Part shown: positions 63,501 through 64,000 of the stretch, piece by piece
How positions within the stretch are numbered: the first letter of the stretch is position 1
How the letters are laid out: every line of letters starts with the position of its first letter
Source: Tenrec ecaudatus
Taxonomy: Eukaryota; Chordata; Mammalia; Afrosoricida; Tenrecidae
Direction of reading: 5' to 3'
NCBI RefSeq assembly: GCF_050624435.1
Contig: NC_134547.1
Location: 29,126,419-29,190,418 of the forward strand
Length of the DNA stretch: 64,000 nt
The notes under the pieces: generated by a model
The model's input: the letters and a program-made list of their open reading frames with translations, nothing else
Database searches by the model: none
Told to the model about the DNA's origin: nothing
Made by a program: the position numbers and the translations under genes

Positions 63501-63536
63501 ACTTGTTCAACCTGACCACTGCTCCCGACATTGTTT
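6318..63536 (+). CDS. RHPN2: rhophilin-2, 5' part of gene (11 coding exons, 3' end outside window)
   Basis: Spliced CDS: 6318-6386, 27940-28055, 42033-42161, 45837-45912, 51140-51217, 51541-51665, 53371-53537, 58305-58492, 58902-59058, 61541-61660, 63342-63536. All introns are GT/AG and the frame is open throughout, giving 473 codons plus 1 nt; human RHPN2 has about 686 residues. The product begins [10 protein letters not shown] and matches remembered human RHPN2 almost residue for residue. Residues about 26-100 form the HR1/REM coiled repeat that binds GTP-bound Rho. Residues about 110-460 form the BRO1 domain. The PDZ domain (about 515-593 in human) is missing because the window ends. From family knowledge, it is a cytosolic/endosomal scaffold for RhoA/RhoB that affects the actin cytoskeleton, described as p76RBE in thyroid cells. 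No frameshift, stop or lost splice site is seen, so the gene appears intact. Confidence 0.97.
6387..8257. other. intron 1, promoter-proximal part
   Basis: CpG-rich until about 6960, then ordinary unique-looking sequence. It holds a small tandem repeat of ggcaggggcaggctcgcc around 7150-7192. Open frames in this part are GC-driven shadows. Confidence 0.5.
8258..8392 (+). mobile_element. AfroSINE, 3' truncated
   Basis: It has the head gggctctggtggtatagca and the block aaaccaccagcagcttc. It stops before the cacaggggcagttctac block. Confidence 0.8.
8403..8810 (-). mobile_element. RTE/BovB-type LINE 3' end interrupted by a SINE half
   Basis: Reversed RTE sequence occupies 8403-8562 (gtggctgcagccactgtgtc) and resumes at 8653 (ctgacaacatgtccaaagta). 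A + strand AfroSINE 3' half lies between, at 8563-8652 (cccacagggcagtttctact). The order shows the SINE piece entered an existing RTE copy. Confidence 0.75.
8833..8975 (+). mobile_element. AfroSINE
   Basis: Head ggaaccctggtggcacaata, followed by ttgggctgctaaccgaaaag. The tail is diverged after 8950. Confidence 0.8.
9478..9682 (+). mobile_element. AfroSINE, near full length
   Basis: All blocks are present from gagccttggtggcttaag to gctgctatgagtcagcatcc. Confidence 0.9.
10099..10305 (+). mobile_element. AfroSINE, near full length
   Basis: It runs from gagccctctggcatagtg through cacccacaggggcagttc to agtgggtttgatt. Confidence 0.9.
11125..11225 (-). mobile_element. RTE LINE 3' fragment
   Basis: The reversed 3' end gives the ttaggggttggcttagacgc and ggtcctgcaccatccc motifs. 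It directly abuts the SINE array that follows. Confidence 0.6.
11227..11413 (-). mobile_element. AfroSINE, first of three in the same orientation
   Basis: Reversed copy ending taggccaccagggctc; 3' side at low coordinates (tacggactcacagtgaccct). Confidence 0.88.
11414..11600 (-). mobile_element. AfroSINE, second of three
   Basis: It follows the previous copy without spacer. It begins attgccatggagtcaattct and ends gtgccaccagcgctccc. Confidence 0.88.
11618..11806 (-). mobile_element. AfroSINE, third of three
   Basis: It begins accatcaaattgatgccaac and ends tatgccaccattctcc, 17 bp after the second copy. Confidence 0.85.
11807..12661. other. intron 1 segment, nothing recognised
   Basis: Unique-looking, moderately GC-rich sequence with no recognised exon or repeat. 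Confidence 0.4.
12662..12945 (+). mobile_element. AfroSINE with internally repeated 3' block
   Basis: The head is at 12662 and the 'gagcagttctaccctgt' block recurs in variant form at about 12790, 12835 and 12880. This suggests local duplication of the 3' part. Confidence 0.7.
12946..14035. other. intron 1 segment, no gene
   Basis: Apart from the short TG run, no repeat or exon is recognised. A 185-codon open frame beginning at 13630 has no domain I recognise, and its 3' part overlaps L1-derived sequence. Confidence 0.4.
13327..13343. repeat. (TG)n microsatellite
   Basis: About 8 uninterrupted TG units. Confidence 0.9.
14040..14235 (+). mobile_element. ancient L1 (L1M-type) 3' UTR fragment
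   Basis: It contains atggaattctactcagcaac, catgctgagccagacaca and tgtgattccac in the order typical of old mammalian L1 3' UTRs. Confidence 0.75.
14530..15240 (-). mobile_element. ancient L1 3' region, part 1
   Basis: Reversed L1M sequence with the motifs aggttcatcccaatgatagc and gagtgcaattgctgggtcct. A reversed L1 piece resumes after the RTE insertion at about 15605-15680 (ccccaccagcagcgggtg). A 5'-truncated AfroSINE lies inside at 14645-14815. Confidence 0.75.
14645..14815 (+). mobile_element. AfroSINE, 5' truncated, within old L1
   Basis: It begins at the gctttgaaactgccagcc block and keeps the cacaggggcacttctacccc block; no promoter head. Confidence 0.75.
15242..15604 (+). mobile_element. 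RTE/BovB-type LINE 3' end
   Basis: It encodes the C-terminal tail of an RTE reverse-transcriptase protein: [20 protein letters not shown], then [13 protein letters not shown], matching the BovB-type 'GKIEGRRRRGRQRMRWLD' tail. It ends ggcaccaaacaacaaca, the RTE terminus. It splits the old antisense L1 in two. Confidence 0.85.
15682..15756. repeat. (TTTA/TCTA)n microsatellite
   Basis: A mixed TTTA and TCTA tetranucleotide tract about 70 bp long sits at the junction between the old L1 and a reversed retroposon. It may descend from the retroposon's A-rich tail. Confidence 0.9.
15770..16345 (-). mobile_element. lineage-specific retroposon, 5'-side piece
   Basis: It matches, reversed, the 5' half of the copy at 19566 (ccctggggaccttgccactc, gtgctctgatcagatatgtt). 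The AATAAAATGATT end is absent, so this copy covers a different part of the element. Confidence 0.75.
16451..16952 (+). mobile_element. SPIN (Space Invader) hAT non-autonomous transposon, 502 bp
   Basis: The ends are inverted repeats: cagcggttctcaacc at left, gagaaccactg at right. It is flanked by 8-bp target duplications ctctagat (16443-16450) and ctctggat (16953-16960), with one mismatch; hAT elements duplicate 8 bp and SPIN prefers such TCTAGA-like sites. The interior holds SPIN's gattcgtaactgtagcaata and agttatgaagtagcaatga blocks and no transposase frame. It is longer than the common ~200-bp forms and so is a different internal-deletion derivative. Confidence 0.92.
17042..17231 (-). mobile_element. 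AfroSINE
   Basis: Reversed copy from gggttctgattcatagtgat to ctacccaccagaacacc. Confidence 0.8.
17232..18505. other. intron 1 segment with one long antisense open frame
   Basis: No known repeat recognised. A 178-codon frame on the - strand (17578-18114) has no recognised domain; see findings. Confidence 0.4.
18510..19135. mobile_element. unclassified dispersed repeat
   Basis: The layout (gtgaaagtttgtagagctaa, gggcaaatgctgcctttttg, aagtctggtctttttgttgt, cacatggtccaattgtcctt) matches a dispersed family I remember from afrotherian genomes. Name and orientation uncertain. Confidence 0.5.
19152..19558 (-). mobile_element. RTE LINE 3' end, part 1
   Basis: Reversed 3' end beginning with an aggtgccatggagatagc end, with cctgacaacatgtccaaagc in the middle. 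It continues after a 1.37-kb insertion at 20939-21130 (tagtcctcaaagtaacctcc, gatctcttgactgctgcttc). Confidence 0.85.
19566..20931 (+). mobile_element. lineage-specific retroposon, copy B, with target-site duplication
   Basis: About 1.37 kb. It ends with an aataat/A-rich tail (20880-20931) and is flanked by gaaaata at 19559-19565 and 20932-20938. The RTE sequence on both sides joins correctly once it is removed, which fixes the boundaries. It has no open frame of note. Confidence 0.85.
20939..21130 (-). mobile_element. RTE LINE, part 2 (continuation of 19152-19558)
   Basis: Same reversed RTE copy; it carries gatctcttgactgctgcttc and agcattgatcatggttgc from the coding part of the element. Confidence 0.8.
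21265..21330. mobile_element. mariner-like MITE (palindromic, about 62 bp)
   Basis: ggggcctcgaaaaattcatg at left pairs with catgaccttttgaacctccc at right. Confidence 0.6.
21935..22126 (-). mobile_element. AfroSINE
   Basis: Reversed, complete, from accaactcgctgccatcagg to ctctaccagggctctt. Confidence 0.88.
22340..22541 (-). mobile_element. AfroSINE inside L1
   Basis: Reversed, near complete, ending actacacagccagggttcct. Confidence 0.85.
22793..22872 (-). mobile_element. AfroSINE fragment
   Basis: Degenerate reversed piece, ttccaaggctgtaacg to gtgccaccagga, abutting the RTE copy. Confidence 0.5.
22873..23344 (-). mobile_element. RTE LINE 3' end inside L1
   Basis: Reversed; contains ccatcgaatgggttctgacc, gactctcctgacaacatgtg and cttagtcctcaaagtaacac. 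The last motif is shared with the copy at 20939. Confidence 0.82.
23990..24380 (+). mobile_element. L1 scraps around an RTE 3' end
   Basis: L1-like pieces (agcagatacttggaaacgat; tcttaagtgaaaaaacatgt) flank a + strand RTE 3' end at about 24090-24308. That RTE end codes a degenerate RT tail (read as gagaaggatgtcgtgcttgg) and finishes ggcacctaacaacaaca. Confidence 0.7.
24632..24682 (-). mobile_element. AfroSINE 3' scrap
   Basis: Only the reversed end, ctaccatcgaatcaattctg. Confidence 0.6.
24690..26030 (+). mobile_element. lineage-specific retroposon, copy C
   Basis: Ends aataaaatgatttaaaaaaa at about 26030 with an intact polyadenylation-like signal and A tail. Internal blocks (gatagttgggcaccatcagc type, reversed) match copies A, D and E. 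About 1.3 kb, 5' truncated, non-coding. Confidence 0.8.
26075..26213 (-). mobile_element. RTE LINE 3' fragment carrying a perfect hairpin
   Basis: Reversed RTE end (gtgcagccactgtgtcagta) in which 26116-26135 and 26152-26171 are perfect 20-bp inverted copies; see findings. Confidence 0.75.
26213..26560 (+). mobile_element. possible ERVL-type LTR fragment
   Basis: It begins tgatggttagggattagcca and contains ccatcaggtcacagc, as in the LTR-like copies elsewhere in the window. It includes a (CA)n run at 26519-26543. A reversed LTR-like end (ccaagttgacacaaaattaa) lies at about 26968-26990. Non-coding. Confidence 0.4.
26998..27158 (-). mobile_element. AfroSINE
   Basis: Reversed; ccaagggtttctgagacggt to ccactacaccacctgagag. 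Confidence 0.8.
27340..27515 (+). mobile_element. AfroSINE, diverged
   Basis: Recognised by gcaaggtcgggagttcaaac and caggagaaagatgaagct. Confidence 0.65.
27620..27755 (+). mobile_element. AfroSINE with internal deletion
   Basis: Head ggaaccccagtggcactgat; after gagagaaagatgaggctgag it jumps to the cagaattgactttgatggca end. Lies about 185 bp before exon 2. Confidence 0.75.
27940..28055 (+). CDS. RHPN2: RHPN2 exon 2 (residues 24-62, start of HR1)
   Basis: The acceptor tttcccttag precedes the exon, which opens with [20 protein letters not shown], the start of the HR1 (REM-1) Rho-binding helical hairpin. The exon is 116 nt and ends after two bases of a Lys codon at a gtaggt donor. A long polypyrimidine tract precedes the acceptor. 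Confidence 0.97.
28056..30521. other. intron 2, 5' part
   Basis: Mostly unique-looking GC-rich sequence. A reversed, degraded SINE lies at about 28640-28790 and a mariner-like MITE at 29316-29395. No other gene or RNA is recognised. Confidence 0.5.
29316..29395. mobile_element. mariner-like MITE, degenerate
   Basis: ggggcttcagaaaatacatt at left and ttctcatgaccctcttgata at right form weak inverted ends. Confidence 0.5.
30522..30719 (-). mobile_element. AfroSINE, near full length
   Basis: Reversed; aaccgaactcactgccttcg to actacacatcagggctcct. Confidence 0.9.
31420..31790 (-). mobile_element. LINE-like fragment, family Y
   Basis: The block ggcatatacttcacatgtca recurs at 44840 and 58125 in the same orientation, with similar flanking text. 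Old L1-type sequence is likely; the exact family is not known to me. Confidence 0.5.
32034..32065. repeat. (GT)n microsatellite
   Basis: About 15 uninterrupted GT units, likely polymorphic. Confidence 0.95.
32066..34430. other. intron 2, long repeat-free stretch
   Basis: The longest part of the gene without recognisable interspersed repeats (about 2.3 kb). No exon is seen. The AT-rich part at 33480-33830 has clustered transcription-factor-like motifs; see findings. Confidence 0.5.
35413..35572 (+). mobile_element. AfroSINE with 13-bp target-site duplication
   Basis: Flanked by tatgggcaaaata at 35400-35412 and 35573-35585, a perfect 13-bp match. Head ggatccctggtgctgctggc; end aatggccgtgttgggtttcg. 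An unambiguous LINE-mobilised insertion. Confidence 0.92.
35784..37417 (-). mobile_element. lineage-specific retroposon, copy D (outer), 13-bp duplication
   Basis: Flanked by gttgacatatttc at 35771-35783 and 37418-37430, perfect. Reversed, beginning with a T-rich tail and tcattttattgggggctag. About 1.1 kb without its nested insertion at 36605-37110. Confidence 0.9.
36605..37110 (-). mobile_element. same retroposon family nested inside copy D
   Basis: Flanked by accatcagcttt at 36593-36604 and 37111-37122. It contains two 3' ends in tandem, each beginning near ttattagg(g)gctcatacaa (about 36640 and 36772). Either a third insertion or a template jump occurred. Confidence 0.85.
38020..38095 (+). 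mobile_element. AfroSINE 3' half
   Basis: attatgagtcagaatcaact and gatagcagtgggt; no head. Confidence 0.65.
38621..38880 (+). mobile_element. longer, older AfroSINE subtype
   Basis: A different tRNA-like head (gtggtagttgtcaggtgg, then acgttcaactcttgggtaac, a B-box-like element). The tail is gtgcatgggatcccaaggag plus cagcagctaagaaca, as in the longer elephant AfroSINE. The only copy of this subtype noticed here. Confidence 0.75.
39013..39417 (-). mobile_element. ERVL-type solo LTR, MLT2-like
   Basis: About 405 bp with TG...CA ends: tgttaggtcgggttgactag at left and catcaca at right, and the shared core tgacctgattgacaggt. No retroviral genes are next to it. Confidence 0.6.
39428..39648 (+). 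mobile_element. AfroSINE, near full length
   Basis: aatttccctggtggaccaca to gtcgacttcgactcagtagc, immediately after the LTR. Confidence 0.88.
40403..40905 (+). mobile_element. LINE-like 3' end, family X copy 2, 11-bp duplication
   Basis: Flanked by perfect aaatccagttg at 40392-40402 and 40906-40916, inside the old antisense L1. 503 bp, ends accatttaaaagaat. Homologous to 1570-1978. Confidence 0.88.
41222..41275 (+). mobile_element. AfroSINE 3' scrap
   Basis: gctatgaatgggaatcaact and ggcagtgggtttgat only. Confidence 0.6.
41359..41515. repeat. compound (GT)n microsatellite, about 157 bp
   Basis: GT runs broken by GTAT, GTGG and GTGGGG variants. Open frames of alternating Cys/Val or His/Thr across it are artefacts. 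Confidence 0.95.
41562..41757 (+). mobile_element. AfroSINE, full length
   Basis: tggagccctggaacagtgga to actcgatgccagtgagtttg. About 275 bp before exon 3. Confidence 0.9.
42033..42161 (+). CDS. RHPN2: RHPN2 exon 3 (residues 62-105, rest of HR1)
   Basis: The acceptor is ctctcaacag and the exon is 129 nt, entered and left in the same phase. It encodes the second HR1 helix with the heptad-like stretch [20 protein letters not shown], then the linker to BRO1. The donor is gtaagt. Skipping it would keep frame but remove half of the Rho-binding repeat. Confidence 0.97.
42162..42882. other. intron 3, 5' part, nothing recognised
   Basis: Unique-looking sequence. Open frames extend from the exon 3 region but lack coding character. 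Confidence 0.4.
42883..43055 (+). mobile_element. AfroSINE
   Basis: ggagccctagtgacatactg to tgtcctgtagggctgagtttg. Confidence 0.88.
43056..44692. other. intron 3, probable retroposon or LTR debris
   Basis: Two stretches (about 43065-43400 and 43965-44500) look like old reversed retroposons: each opens with a tttatt(g/a) motif and is pyrimidine-rich. I cannot assign a family. A short (CA)n lies at 43949-43963. No exon recognised. Confidence 0.35.
44693..44965 (+). mobile_element. AfroSINE split by an 82-bp insertion
   Basis: The 5' half is 44693-44802 and the 3' half about 44892-44965. The intervening 44803-44884 belongs to LINE-like family Y and is flanked by cataaag at 44796-44802 and 44885-44891. 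Confidence 0.75.
44966..45836. other. intron 3, GC-rich end
   Basis: CpG-bearing GC-rich sequence without a recognised repeat. Holds the inverted repeat at 45569-45595. Confidence 0.4.
45837..45912 (+). CDS. RHPN2: RHPN2 exon 4 (residues 105-130, BRO1 start)
   Basis: The acceptor is tgtttttcag. The exon completes a split Glu codon and reads [20 protein letters not shown], the characteristic entry into the BRO1 domain. The 76-nt exon ends in phase 0 at gtaagc. A perfect inverted repeat lies about 240 bp upstream at 45569-45595. Confidence 0.97.
46565..46755 (+). mobile_element. AfroSINE, diverged head
   Basis: gctacaaagtcagcggttca and gccgctatgagttggaatca; tail tttgtttgtttt. Confidence 0.75.
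46756..48334. other. intron 4 segment, nothing recognised
   Basis: Unique-looking apart from a 17-bp G run at about 47545-47561 that follows TG repeats. No gene recognised. Confidence 0.4.
48335..48518 (+). mobile_element. AfroSINE with (GT)n in its tail
   Basis: gtaccctggtggcgtagtgg to ggtggttatgatgtcagtga. The tail runs into a (GT)n tract at 48523-48553, a common origin of microsatellites. Confidence 0.88.
48640..49503 (-). mobile_element. lineage-specific retroposon, copy E
   Basis: Reversed; starts ttaaaatcattttattacat, ends after gaaggtgagcatcatagtat. Same block order as copies A and D. Confidence 0.82.
49514..49736 (-). repeat. (GAGT)-rich array with poly(T), flanked by direct repeats
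   Basis: 12 or so T residues, then about 210 bp of GAGT/GAGA variants. atgtctggct occurs at both edges (49504-49513 and 49737-49746). Read on the - strand it is an ACTC-type array ending in poly(A) between 10-bp duplications. Confidence 0.8.
49747..50271. other. intron 4 segment, nothing recognised
   Basis: About 525 bp. 49747-49800 may be the tail of copy E's host sequence; the rest is unassigned. Confidence 0.35.
50272..50465 (-). mobile_element. AfroSINE
   Basis: Reversed; gttgagttgatcctatctca to gacaccatcagggctccc. Confidence 0.88.
50466..51139. other. intron 4, 3' end, nothing recognised
   Basis: AT-richer unique-looking sequence leading into the exon 5 acceptor. Confidence 0.4.
51140..51217 (+). 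CDS. RHPN2: RHPN2 exon 5 (residues 131-156, BRO1)
   Basis: The acceptor is tttcatacag. This 78-nt, frame-preserving exon encodes [20 protein letters not shown] and then LMDLRQ. The donor is gtatgt. Intron 5, which follows, is only 323 bp. Confidence 0.97.
51541..51665 (+). CDS. RHPN2: RHPN2 exon 6 (residues 157-198, BRO1)
   Basis: The acceptor is ctcatttcag. The exon encodes [20 protein letters not shown] and onward to GILFT plus two bases of a Trp codon. This is a helical part of BRO1. It is 125 nt with a gtaggt donor. Confidence 0.97.
51666..52221. other. intron 6, 5' part
   Basis: No repeat recognised except a short (CA)n near 52111-52125. No gene. Confidence 0.4.
52222..52275 (+). mobile_element. 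AfroSINE 3' scrap
   Basis: gtgaatcagagctgactcga and ggcagtaatttggtg. Confidence 0.6.
52338..52520 (+). mobile_element. AfroSINE, diverged head
   Basis: aaaaccaccagctgcttcaa to tccattccatggcaatgaga. Confidence 0.82.
52830..53015 (+). mobile_element. AfroSINE
   Basis: gccccctggtggagcagtga to aactgactcagcagcgagag; the middle is shortened around 52880. Confidence 0.82.
53151..53256. repeat. 50-bp tandem duplication
   Basis: 53151-53200 and 53201-53250 differ at one base (gacttcaatc versus gacttctatc), with a partial third unit gacttc. It ends about 115 bp before exon 7. Confidence 0.95.
53371..53537 (+). CDS. RHPN2: RHPN2 exon 7 (residues 198-254, BRO1)
   Basis: The acceptor is ttttacacag. 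The exon encodes [20 protein letters not shown] followed by [14 protein letters not shown], the strongly conserved BRO1 core in which [11 protein letters not shown] is the family signature region. It is 167 nt and its donor gtgtgt is slightly weaker than the others. A 50-bp tandem duplication lies about 120 bp before the acceptor. Confidence 0.97.
53619..53810 (-). mobile_element. SPIN hAT non-autonomous element, degenerate ends
   Basis: About 190 bp. cagccatcctcagcc at left replaces the usual end; the interior aaccataaaactgtttttgt and gtgaaagggtcgttcgaacc is clearly SPIN, and the right end is ggttgaaaactgc. No convincing 8-bp duplication remains. Lies 80 bp after exon 7. Confidence 0.85.
53993..54500 (-). 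mobile_element. ERVL-type solo LTR, MLT2-like
   Basis: About 508 bp, the longest of the three; tgttgttagtctgggtagag at left, core cgacctgattgacaggct, right end ataactaccaca. Shares blocks with 722-1270 and 39013-39417. Confidence 0.6.
54508..54697 (-). mobile_element. AfroSINE
   Basis: Reversed; aaacctactgtcatcgagtt to cacctctagggctcct, directly after the LTR. Confidence 0.85.
54700..54870 (-). mobile_element. RTE LINE 3' fragment
   Basis: Reversed; attgcagccactgtcagttc and a diverged continuation to about 54870. Confidence 0.6.
55201..55385 (+). mobile_element. AfroSINE
   Basis: gagacgcccttgtggcatag to agatggcagtgagtttgggg. Confidence 0.85.
55386..56559. other. intron 7 segment, mostly unassigned
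   Basis: 55390-55560 has L1-like wording (gatctgctttctgctctttg). The rest is unique-looking. No exon recognised. Confidence 0.4.
56560..57094 (-). pseudogene. DNAJC19: DNAJC19 (TIM14) processed pseudogene
   Basis: An intronless retrocopy, antisense to RHPN2. Start codon at 57001-57003 (rev.), reading [10 protein letters not shown], then a 13-nt deletion shifts the frame to a stop. Out of frame, the matches [19 protein letters not shown], then EGQAKK and a stop at 56670-56672 follow human DNAJC19. The J-domain HPD region is also frameshifted. Its 3' UTR, a polyadenylation signal (tttatt, 56604-56609) and a T-rich (poly-A) run at 56560-56581 are retained, as is a GC-rich 5' UTR to about 57094. 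The parent is the mitochondrial inner-membrane J-protein of the TIM23 import motor. This copy cannot encode it. Confidence 0.93.
57095..57848. other. intron 7 segment, nothing recognised
   Basis: T-rich start then unique-looking sequence. 57841-57848 is the left target duplication of the SPIN copy. Confidence 0.4.
57849..58040 (-). mobile_element. SPIN hAT non-autonomous element, 192 bp, perfect 8-bp duplication
   Basis: Left cagtggtcctcaacc and right ggttgagaaccgctg are inverted termini. ctctagac flanks both sides (57841-57848, 58041-58048), 8 of 8. The interior aaccataaagttattttcgt and gtgaaagggtcgtttaacct is SPIN. Lies about 265 bp before exon 8. Confidence 0.95.
58110..58295 (-). mobile_element. 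LINE-like fragment, family Y
   Basis: tgcatatacttcacatatca and caatcatcaccaccatcaat, shared with 31420-31790. It ends within the exon 8 polypyrimidine region. Confidence 0.5.
58305..58492 (+). CDS. RHPN2: RHPN2 exon 8 (residues 254-316, BRO1)
   Basis: The acceptor is ataatttcag. The exon encodes [20 protein letters not shown] and continues through the LAQAQE helix to AQEAAK. It is 188 nt and ends in phase 0 at gtgagc. Its 3' half is the LAQAQECxxEKxxLPG region typical of BRO1 proteins. Confidence 0.97.
58493..58901. other. intron 8
   Basis: 409 bp, no repeat except a 13-bp C run at 58573-58585. Confidence 0.6.
58902..59058 (+). CDS. RHPN2: RHPN2 exon 9 (residues 317-369, BRO1)
   Basis: The acceptor is gtctctttcag. 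The exon encodes [20 protein letters not shown], then the [20 protein letters not shown] helix, ending LLIDHE plus one base (T) before gtaaga. Joined to exon 10 the split codon is TTG (Leu); I recall Val here in human, a conservative change. Confidence 0.96.
59303..59430 (-). mobile_element. AfroSINE, internally deleted
   Basis: ccgctgccatggagtcctga to agcaccaccagggctg; the middle of the element is missing. Confidence 0.75.
59431..59632 (+). mobile_element. AfroSINE, full length, in inverted pair
   Basis: gatcagggttatatggcggg to catcgactctgtggcagtga; opposite orientation to the copies on each side. Confidence 0.88.
59691..59882 (-). mobile_element. AfroSINE, full length, in inverted pair
   Basis: ccctgtcatgagctgattct to caccgcaccactcgggctcc, only 58 bp after the + copy. 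Confidence 0.88.
59930..60105 (+). mobile_element. AfroSINE, diverged head
   Basis: Recognised from gtggttcagacccaccaaac and ctcacaggggcagttctacc. Confidence 0.75.
60106..61540. other. intron 9, 3' part
   Basis: An AfroSINE 3' half (gcgaatcagaaccgactcag) lies at about 60728-60818. The rest is unique-looking, including antisense open frames at 60839-61237 with no recognised domain. Confidence 0.45.
61541..61660 (+). CDS. RHPN2: RHPN2 exon 10 (residues 369-409, BRO1)
   Basis: The acceptor is tttgttgcag. The exon encodes [20 protein letters not shown] and then [19 protein letters not shown]. It is 120 nt with a gtatgt donor after the first base of a Gly codon. Confidence 0.97.
61661..63341. 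other. intron 10, repeat-poor
   Basis: C/T-rich unique-looking sequence with no recognised interspersed repeat or exon. Confidence 0.45.
63342..63536 (+). CDS. RHPN2: RHPN2 exon 11 (residues 409-474, end of BRO1)
   Basis: The acceptor is cccctggcag. The exon encodes [20 protein letters not shown] and continues to NLTTAPDIV plus one base before gtgagt. This covers the last BRO1 helices. The remaining exons, including the PDZ domain, are not in the window. The reading continues into the intron only as an unspliced shadow. Confidence 0.95.
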
Positions 63537-64000
63537 GTGAGTGACTGGGGTGGCCTGCCCCGTGCTGGGACGCCCATGCGTGCTCTGAGTGTGGCCCATG
63601 TGGGAGGCAGTATGCTCTCGGCAGACCTGGGTTTGCTTGCTCATCCTGCAGGGGCTGGGCGTGGGGGCTACAGAGGCCGTGAGCTGGCCACCACACTAGC
63701 TCTGGAGTCTTCCTCTCCTGAACCCCAAACACGGGGATTAGAGGTCTTTGTCTGCACTGTCCCCTTGGCAGTGTCTTGTGTCCTGGACACACCACCATCT
63801 TGGTTCCAGGCCACCTCCGAGCGGAGCCCAAGCCCTCCCTTGGCATCCCCTGTGTTGCGCGTTTTAATCGCTCTTTCCCAGCCATTCCTCTTGGCACTCT
63901 CTAAGATCTCTTCGGCAAATATTTCTCTAAAAACCTCTGAGCCAAGAAACCGCCCATGGATTCACTGTTAGCCATGCTGTCTTTGCTAGGCTCCACGCCC
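63537..64000. other. intron 11, start only
   Basis: Begins at the gtgagt donor. No repeat or further exon is recognised before the window ends. Confidence 0.6.

Overview
This is mammalian nuclear DNA. It is intron-rich, has one CpG-island promoter and is crowded with interspersed repeats. Three repeat types point to an afrotherian, most likely a tenrec such as Echinops telfairi. First, there are about 40 pieces of the tRNA-derived AfroSINE type. Second, there are RTE/BovB-type LINE fragments like those of elephants. Third, there are three non-autonomous SPIN (Space Invader) hAT transposons; among the afrotherians examined, SPIN is known from tenrec. The species call is inference; the repeat types are seen in the sequence.

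The only protein-coding gene recognised is RHPN2 (rhophilin-2) on the + strand. Positions 1-5860 are upstream flank with no recognisable gene. A CpG island (about 5860-6760) carries exon 1, with the ATG at 6318. Ten more coding exons follow at 27940, 42033, 45837, 51140, 51541, 53371, 58305, 58902, 61541 and 63342. Every junction inside the window is GT/AG, and the reading frame stays open across all of them, giving 473 codons plus one base. That covers the N-terminus, the HR1/REM Rho-binding repeat and essentially the whole BRO1 domain. The PDZ domain and C-terminus lie beyond position 64000.

The introns hold the rest. Intron 1 (21.5 kb) contains SINE, RTE and ancient L1 copies, a lineage-specific retroposon family with an AATAAAATGATT end, and a 502-bp SPIN element. 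Intron 2 (14 kb) contains a long RTE LINE broken by a SINE and by a doubly nested retroposon, followed by an old antisense L1, each newer insertion with its own target-site duplication. Intron 4 has a simple-repeat array flanked by direct repeats. Intron 7 has two more SPIN copies and a DNAJC19 processed pseudogene. Intron 9 has a cluster of inverted SINEs.

I found no bacterial-type operon, CRISPR array or novel multi-gene system. The main interest lies in the mobile-element history: horizontally acquired SPIN, datable nested insertions, a retrocopy, a template-switch-like hairpin and a retroposed-looking microsatellite. All coordinates of old repeats are approximate, because no consensus library could be run.
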